Shown: positions 59,361 through 64,000 of the stretch, one piece after another
Layout: each line of letters opens with the position of its first letter
Position numbering within the stretch: position 1 is the first letter of the stretch
Source of the DNA: JOPF136 sp963773835
GTDB taxonomy: Bacteria > Acidobacteriota > Terriglobia > Acidiferrales > UBA7541
DNA length: 64,000 bases
Direction: 5' to 3'
Assembly (NCBI GenBank): GCA_963773835.1
Contig: CAVZCQ010000001.1
Location: forward strand, 558,001 to 622,000
Translations under genes and position numbers: made by a program
The notes under the pieces: model-generated
What the model saw: the letters and a program-made list of their open reading frames with translations, nothing else
Database searches by the model: none
Told to the model about the DNA's origin: nothing

Positions 59361-62300
59361 ATGACGGCGGACGACAACAACGGAAGCGCGCGGCGCGGGG
59401 TGGACCTCGACGCCATCCGTGCCGGGCTGCGGGCGCGCGGCGGCCGGCGCTTCTGGCGCAGCCTGGACGAGCTGGCGGAGACCCCGGCCTGGCGGGAATA
59501 CGTGGAGAAGGAATTTCCGCACGACCCGCAGGAGGAACAGGGAGTTCCCCGGCGGGACGTGCTGAAATTCATGGCCGCCTCTGCCGCGCTGGCCGGCCTG
59601 AGCGCGTGCACCAAGCTGCCCGAAGAAAAAATCGTTCCTTACGTCGTGGCGCCGGAAGAGATCATTCCGGGCAAACCGCTCTTCTATGCTACCGCGATGC
59701 CTCACGGAGGCGCCGCCGCGGGCGTGCTGGTGGAAAGCCACATGGGACGTCCCACGAAAATAGAGGGAAATGCGCAGCATCCCGGCAGCCTGGGCGCGAC
59801 CAACGCGATTACACAGGCGTCCGTGCTCACGCTCTACGACCCCGACCGGTCGCCGGTGGTGATTCGCGAAGGGCGAGTCAGCAATTGGACGACGTTTGTG
59901 GATTTCCTGAAGCCGGTCATGGAAGACCGGAAGCGGCAGAGGGGCGCCAGGATGCGCCTGCTGACCGAATCCGTGATTTCTCCGACGTTGGCCGCTCAGA
60001 TCCGGGACTTCCTGGCCGAATTCCCGGAGGCCAAATGGCATCAGTGGGAGCCCGCGGGACGCGACGCAGCGCGGGAAGGCTCGCGGCTGGCGTTCGGTCA
60101 ATATCTAAACACGGTATACCGGTTCGATCGAGCGGACGTCATCGTGTCGCTCGACGCCGATTTCACCTGTGCCGGGCCGGGCGCGGTGCGCTATGCCCGC
60201 GAATTCATCTCGCGGCGAAAGATGGAAGGACCGGAATCGAAGATGAACCGGCTGTACGTGGTGGAGGCCACGCCTTCCAGCACCGGCGCGATGGCCGATC
60301 ACCGGCTGCCCCTGCGGGCTTACGAAATCGATCAGTTCGCGCGCGCGCTCGCCGCGGCGGTGGGCGTGGGGGTGGCAGGAGCAGAGCTTCCCGCGGAGGT
60401 TCCGGAGAAGTGGCTTCTGGCCCTGGTGCGCGACCTGCAGGAGCATCGCGGTGCCTGCCTCGTGGTGGCCGGGGAATACCAGTCGCCGGCGGTGCACGCC
60501 CTGGCTCATGCCATGAACTCAGCGCTGGGCAACGCGGGCCGCACCGTGGAGTACACAGACCCAATCGAGGCCGAGCCGGTAAACCAGCTCGAATCGTTGC
60601 GCGCGCTCGCGGACGAAATGCGCGACCCGCGGAACGTGGAGCTGCTGTTCATCCTGGGGCCGAACCCCGTCTATTCCGCTCCCACTGATTTTGAATTCCT
60701 GAAGCGGCTGCTCAACGTGCGCGTGCGCGTGCACATGGGCCTCTACGAGGACGAAACCGCGGAGCAGTGCCATTGGCATATTCCTGAAACGCACTTTTTG
60801 GAATCGTGGAGCGACGCGCGCGCCTACGACGGCACGGTCACCTTTATCCAGCCGCTGATCGCGCCCATTTACTCGGGAAAATCGCCTCACGAGCTGCTCG
60901 CGGCGATGATGGGAAAAGCGGGACAAACGGCCCACGACCTGGTGCGCAATTACTGGAAAGCGCAGAGCGGGATCAAAAAGGAAAAAGCCTTCGAGGCCTA
61001 CTGGGAAACTTCGCTTCACGACGGCATCGCGGCGGGCACGGCCCTTCCGGCAAAACCCGCACCGATGGACGCGAATTTCGTCGCGAATCTGCCGTCAGCT
61101 CCGAGCGAGAAGGCCGCGGGGCTGGAAGTGACGTTCCGGCCCGACCCGACCGTGTTCGACGGGCGGTTCGCGAACAACGGCTGGCTGCAGGAATTGCCGA
61201 AACCGTTTTCCACGCTGACGTGGGATAACGCCGCGCTGATCAGCCCCGCGACGGCCGCCGCGTTGAAAATCGCCAGCGGCGACACGCTGCAGTTAACGCT
61301 CGCCGGGCGCCATGTGACCGCCCCGGTCTGGATCCTTCCGGGACAGCCCGACGACGCGGTGACGCTGCATCTGGGCTACGGCCGGAGGCGCGCTGGGCGC
61401 GTCGGCAACGGGCAGGGATTCGATGCGGGCGCGCTCCGCGCATCCTCCGCAATGTGGGTGGCTTCCGGCCTGCAGATCCGGAAGACCGGCGGCACCTACC
61501 CGCTGGCCGTCACCCAGCACCACCACATCATCGATCGCGAGGGGCATCGCGTTGAGGAAGAGAGCGAGGCGGAACGCGAGCGCGACCTGGTGCGCGTGGG
61601 AACCCTCGAGGAATTCAGGAAGAACCCGGCGCTCTTCAAAACTGAAGAGGAGGAGAAGACGGCGGGTCTCACGCTCTATCCCGGATTCAAGTACACGGGT
61701 CACGCCTGGGGCATGGCAGTCGACATGCACAACTGCGTGGGATGCGAAGCCTGCGTGGTGGCCTGCTTTGCGGAGAACAACAGCCCGGTGGTCGGAAAAG
61801 ATGAGGTACTCCGCGGCCGGGAGATGCATTGGATCCGCATCGATACCTACTACCACGACCGGCCGGATGGCGACCTGAAAAACCCCGAAGTCTATTACCA
61901 GCCCATGTTCTGCATGCATTGCGAGAACGCGCCGTGCGAGGGCGTGTGCCCGGTGGGGGCCACCGTGCACAGCTCCGAAGGCCTGAATGAGATGATCTAC
62001 AACCGCTGCGTGGGCACCCGCTACTGCTCCAACAATTGCCCCTACAAGGTCCGGCGGTTCAACTTCCTGCTGTTTTCCGACTGGACCACGCAGAGTCTGT
62101 ACGGTGTGCGCAATCCCAATGTGACCGTGCGCAGCCGCGGCGTGATGGAGAAGTGCACCTACTGCGTGCAGCGCATCCAGGCGGCGAAAATCGACGCGGA
62201 ATTGAAGGACCGCGAGCTGCGCGACGGCGACATCGTCACCGCCTGCCAGGCCGCCTGCCCCACCGAGGCGCTCGTGTTCGGCGATATCAACGACCCCAAC

Positions 62301-62423
62301 AGCCGCGTCTCACGGCTGAAGGCGCAGGAACGGAATTACTCGCTGCTGGCCGATTTGAACACCGTACCGCGCACCACCTACCTGGGCCGCGTGCGCAATC
62401 CCAATCCGGAATTGGAGGTCTGA
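59361..62423 (+). CDS. actB: alternative complex III iron-sulfur/molybdopterin-fold subunit ActB
   Basis: 1020 residues. An R-R-D-V-L-K-F-M twin-arginine-like segment near residue 62 leads into a molybdopterin-oxidoreductase-like fold (residues 80-730) without a clear Mo ligand. The C-terminal ferredoxin-like part carries four cysteine groups: C-V-G-C-E-A-C-V-V-A-C near 792, C-M-H-C-E-N-A-P-C-E-G-V-C-P near 850, C-V-G-T-R-Y-C-S-N-N-C near 883 and C-T-Y-C-V-Q-R near 931 with A-C-Q-A-A-C-P near 960. These match the [3Fe-4S] and [4Fe-4S] centres of ActB. The actD gene begins 10 bases after the stop. Confidence 0.93.
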   Translation: MTADDNNGSARRGVDLDAIRAGLRARGGRRFWRSLDELAETPAWREYVEKEFPHDPQEEQGVPRRDVLKFMAASAALAGLSACTKLPEEKIVPYVVAPEEIIPGKPLFYATAMPHGGAAAGVLVESHMGRPTKIEGNAQHPGSLGATNAITQASVLTLYDPDRSPVVIREGRVSNWTTFVDFLKPVMEDRKRQRGARMRLLTESVISPTLAAQIRDFLAEFPEAKWHQWEPAGRDAAREGSRLAFGQYLNTVYRFDRADVIVSLDADFTCAGPGAVRYAREFISRRKMEGPESKMNRLYVVEATPSSTGAMADHRLPLRAYEIDQFARALAAAVGVGVAGAELPAEVPEKWLLALVRDLQEHRGACLVVAGEYQSPAVHALAHAMNSALGNAGRTVEYTDPIEAEPVNQLESLRALADEMRDPRNVELLFILGPNPVYSAPTDFEFLKRLLNVRVRVHMGLYEDETAEQCHWHIPETHFLESWSDARAYDGTVTFIQPLIAPIYSGKSPHELLAAMMGKAGQTAHDLVRNYWKAQSGIKKEKAFEAYWETSLHDGIAAGTALPAKPAPMDANFVANLPSAPSEKAAGLEVTFRPDPTVFDGRFANNGWLQELPKPFSTLTWDNAALISPATAAALKIASGDTLQLTLAGRHVTAPVWILPGQPDDAVTLHLGYGRRRAGRVGNGQGFDAGALRASSAMWVASGLQIRKTGGTYPLAVTQHHHIIDREGHRVEEESEAERERDLVRVGTLEEFRKNPALFKTEEEEKTAGLTLYPGFKYTGHAWGMAVDMHNCVGCEACVVACFAENNSPVVGKDEVLRGREMHWIRIDTYYHDRPDGDLKNPEVYYQPMFCMHCENAPCEGVCPVGATVHSSEGLNEMIYNRCVGTRYCSNNCPYKVRRFNFLLFSDWTTQSLYGVRNPNVTVRSRGVMEKCTYCVQRIQAAKIDAELKDRELRDGDIVTACQAACPTEALVFGDINDPNSRVSRLKAQERNYSLLADLNTVPRTTYLGRVRNPNPELEV

Positions 62424-62433
62424 CAGGGAAACG

Positions 62434-62970
62434 ATGAGACGGCCAACAATCTACGGGATGATGGCCGAGTTCGACTCGCCCGATGCACTGCTGGCCGCCG
62501 CGGAGAAGGCCAGCGCCGCGGGCTACCGGCGCATGGACGCCTACTCTCCGATGCCCATCGAGGGCCTGGCGGATGCGGTGGGCTTCCATCACAACTCGCT
62601 TCCCCTGGTGGTGCTGTGCGGCGGAATCCTGGGAGGGCTCACAGGGTTCTTCCTCCAGTACTACGCCAGCGTATTCACTTTTTCGGAGAACGTGGGCGGG
62701 AAGCCACTGAATAGCTGGCCGGCGTTCATTCCCATTACCTTCGAGCTGTCCATCCTCTTCGCGGCGCTGTTCTGTGTATTCGGGATGCTGGCGATGAACG
62801 GGCTGCCCACTCCTCACCATCCCGTCTTCAACGTGCCCGCATTCGCGCTGGCCACGCGCGACAAATTTTTCCTCTGCATCAAGGCGCGCGACCCCCTGTT
62901 CGACGCGAAGAAGACGAAGGATTTCATGAATGGCCTGGGAGCCCTCGAGGTAAGCGACATTGAAGAGTGA
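62434..62970 (+). CDS. actD: alternative complex III subunit ActD (DUF3341)
   Basis: 178 residues. Soluble N-terminal domain M-R-R-P-T-I-Y-G-M-M-A-E-F-D-S-P, then two membrane helices (L-P-L-V-V-L-C-G-G-I-L-G-G-L-T-G-F and F-E-L-S-I-L-F-A-A-L-F-C-V-F-G-M) and a C-terminal tail. This is the DUF3341 pattern, needed for complex assembly or anchoring. It overlaps actE by 11 bases. Confidence 0.92.
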   Translation: MRRPTIYGMMAEFDSPDALLAAAEKASAAGYRRMDAYSPMPIEGLADAVGFHHNSLPLVVLCGGILGGLTGFFLQYYASVFTFSENVGGKPLNSWPAFIPITFELSILFAALFCVFGMLAMNGLPTPHHPVFNVPAFALATRDKFFLCIKARDPLFDAKKTKDFMNGLGALEVSDIEE

Positions 62971-63568
62971 GCGGAGCACATCCGGTGCCGTGCGTGGCGG
63001 AGTGCGCAGCGCCGCGCTCGCCGCGCTGCTCCTCTGCCTGCCCGGCTGCCGTCTGGACATGCACGTCCAGCCGAAATACCTGCCGCTGGCGAAGACGGAC
63101 TTTTTCGGCGACGGCCGCTCGGAGCGCCCGCTGGTGGAAGGGACCGTGGCGCGCGGCCACTTGCGGCTGGACGAGCATCTGAACACCGGAAAAGTGAACG
63201 GGAAGCTCGCCACCACCTTTCCGTTTCCGATCACGCGTCAGGATCTGGAGCGCGGGCGCGAGCGGTTCAACATCTACTGCACGCCCTGTCACGACGCTTC
63301 AGGCACCGGCCGCGGCATGATCGTGCTGCGCGGCTTTCCCGCGCCGCCGTCGTATCACATCCAACGGCTGCGCGACGCCCCGGTGGGCCACTTTTTCGAC
63401 GTGATTACGAACGGCCTGGGAAATATGTATAGCTATTCCTCGCGCGTGAAACCCGAAGACCGTTGGCGCATTATCGCCTACATTCGCGCCCTGCAACTCA
63501 GCCAGGCGGCCACCCGCGCGGACCTGCCGCCGGCGGAGCGCGAGCGGTTGGAGAAGCTGCCGAAATGA
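62960..63568 (+). CDS. actE: alternative complex III monohaem cytochrome c lipoprotein ActE
   Basis: 202 residues from TTG 62960, overlapping the actD stop. A lipobox L-P-G-C near residue 29 follows a hydrophobic core (A-A-L-A-A-L-L-L-C). One haem motif C-T-P-C-H-D-A-S-G near residue 110 has a downstream methionine in G-N-M-Y-S-Y as a possible axial ligand. ActE ends the electron path to the external acceptor. GTG 62990 is an alternative start that would shorten the signal. It overlaps actF by 4 bases (ATGA). Confidence 0.9.
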   Translation: MKSERSTSGAVRGGVRSAALAALLLCLPGCRLDMHVQPKYLPLAKTDFFGDGRSERPLVEGTVARGHLRLDEHLNTGKVNGKLATTFPFPITRQDLERGRERFNIYCTPCHDASGTGRGMIVLRGFPAPPSYHIQRLRDAPVGHFFDVITNGLGNMYSYSSRVKPEDRWRIIAYIRALQLSQAATRADLPPAERERLEKLPK

Positions 63569-64000
63569 GCATGAGCGACATACCCGACGTGCAGCTCGAG
63601 CGAGCGGGGAAACGCGCGCTTCTCGTGGGTCTCGTCGCCGCCATGGCGCTGGCCGGGCTGGCCCTGCGCAACACGGACCAGTTTATCCGTTCGTATTTGT
63701 TTGCTTACGTCTTCTGGATCAGCTTCCCGCTCGGCTCGCTGGCGCTGCTGATGCTGCACCATCTCACCGGAGGCGGTTGGGGTTTCGTCATCCGGAGGCT
63801 GTGCGAGGCGGGCGCGCGCACCTTCGCGCTCATGGCCGTGCTGTTTCTCCCGCTGGCGGCCGGAATGTCGCGGCTGTACATCTGGACGCAGTGGAAAACG
63901 GCGGCGGAAGCCCATTCGCCCTTCAAATTCGCCTACCTGCGCCCCTCCTTCTTCCTGGGACGTGCGGTGTTCTACTTCGCTGTCTGGATCCTGCTCGGCT
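63565..64000 (+). CDS. actF: alternative complex III subunit ActF, partial
   Basis: The ATG at 63565 overlaps the actE stop (ATGA). The visible 145 residues run M-S-M-S-D-I-P-D-V, a basic segment, a hydrophobic helix (A-L-L-V-G-L-V-A-A-M-A-L-A-G), then F-A-Y-V-F-W-I-S-F-P-L-G-S-L-A-L-L-M-L and further helices. ActF is the second PsrC-like subunit and is membrane-integral. It runs off the window to the right. Cytochrome oxidase genes often follow in such operons but cannot be seen. Confidence 0.88.
   Translation, partial: MSMSDIPDVQLERAGKRALLVGLVAAMALAGLALRNTDQFIRSYLFAYVFWISFPLGSLALLMLHHLTGGGWGFVIRRLCEAGARTFALMAVLFLPLAAGMSRLYIWTQWKTAAEAHSPFKFAYLRPSFFLGRAVFYFAVWILLG

Noticed and set aside
59361..62423. 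Molybdenum formate dehydrogenase or polysulfide reductase
   Set aside because: The fold is shared, but the neighbours (NrfD protein, pentahaem cytochrome, DUF3341, monohaem lipoprotein) define alternative complex III.

Overview
The window is a GC-rich, gene-dense bacterial chromosome segment with short intergenic gaps, frequent ATGA/GTGA overlaps and many GTG or TTG starts. An Acidobacteriota origin is my best inference. It rests on the combination of an alternative complex III operon, a futalosine-pathway menaquinone gene (mqnD), a PknB-type kinase, a GTP-type PEP carboxykinase, a truncated RHS protein and many small intergenic palindromes. No marker gene in the window proves the phylum.

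Layout. 1-5.96 kb (mostly minus strand): a partial MetE-like methyltransferase, mqnD, a secreted HExxH protein, bioY, an orphan receiver domain with an exported protein, a glutaredoxin-like protein and two small unknowns. 6.1-9.1 kb: a four-gene operon resembling the mycobacterial CysM-Mec-CysO-MoeZ route of protein-thiocarboxylate cysteine synthesis, in which CysO carries a 14-residue tail after its Gly-Gly. 9.2-20.9 kb: CDGSH protein, P450, PilZ protein, Ser/Thr kinase, DUF3467 protein, Nramp transporter, peroxiredoxin, pckG, a double universal-stress protein with a Crp-like site, and a patatin-like phospholipase. 21-25.6 kb: a fused beta-oxidation enzyme behind a clear promoter, a methyltransferase, and a divergent membrane protein/TetR pair.

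25.8-30.3 kb: three tandem exported amidohydrolases of which only the middle one keeps the HxH metal motif. 30.5-35.8 kb: esterase, ATP-grasp, GCS2-type carboxylate-amine ligase, M29 aminopeptidase and a second ATP-grasp-like protein, which together look like an uncharacterised amide or peptide-metabolite pathway. 35.8-37 kb: a truncated reading frame and a HigBA-like toxin-antitoxin pair with a palindromic operator in its promoter. 37-46.8 kb: thiolase, TlpA-like thioredoxin, a PepSY-like protein, an ArsR/SRPBCC/DUF1579/SRPBCC operon with a consensus leaderless promoter, an acyl-CoA dehydrogenase and an SDR oxidoreductase. 46.8-50.2 kb: a repeat-rich accessory stretch with an orphan RHS tip ending in a HELGH zincin toxin domain, a candidate immunity gene, an IS3 transposase remnant, flanking 53-55 bp imperfect direct repeats, and a 39-bp-periodic repeat array. 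50.2-56.8 kb: ispH, a divergent arginase-family protein, a diguanylate cyclase, tRNA-Leu(UAA), a DUF1275 membrane protein and an exported protein. 57.2-64 kb: the alternative complex III operon in the order C-A-B-D-E-F, with ActF cut by the window edge.

Taken together the core genes describe an aerobic or facultative heterotroph that makes menaquinone by the futalosine route, oxidises menaquinol through ACIII, degrades fatty acids with genes scattered over 25 kb, and runs gluconeogenesis through PckG.
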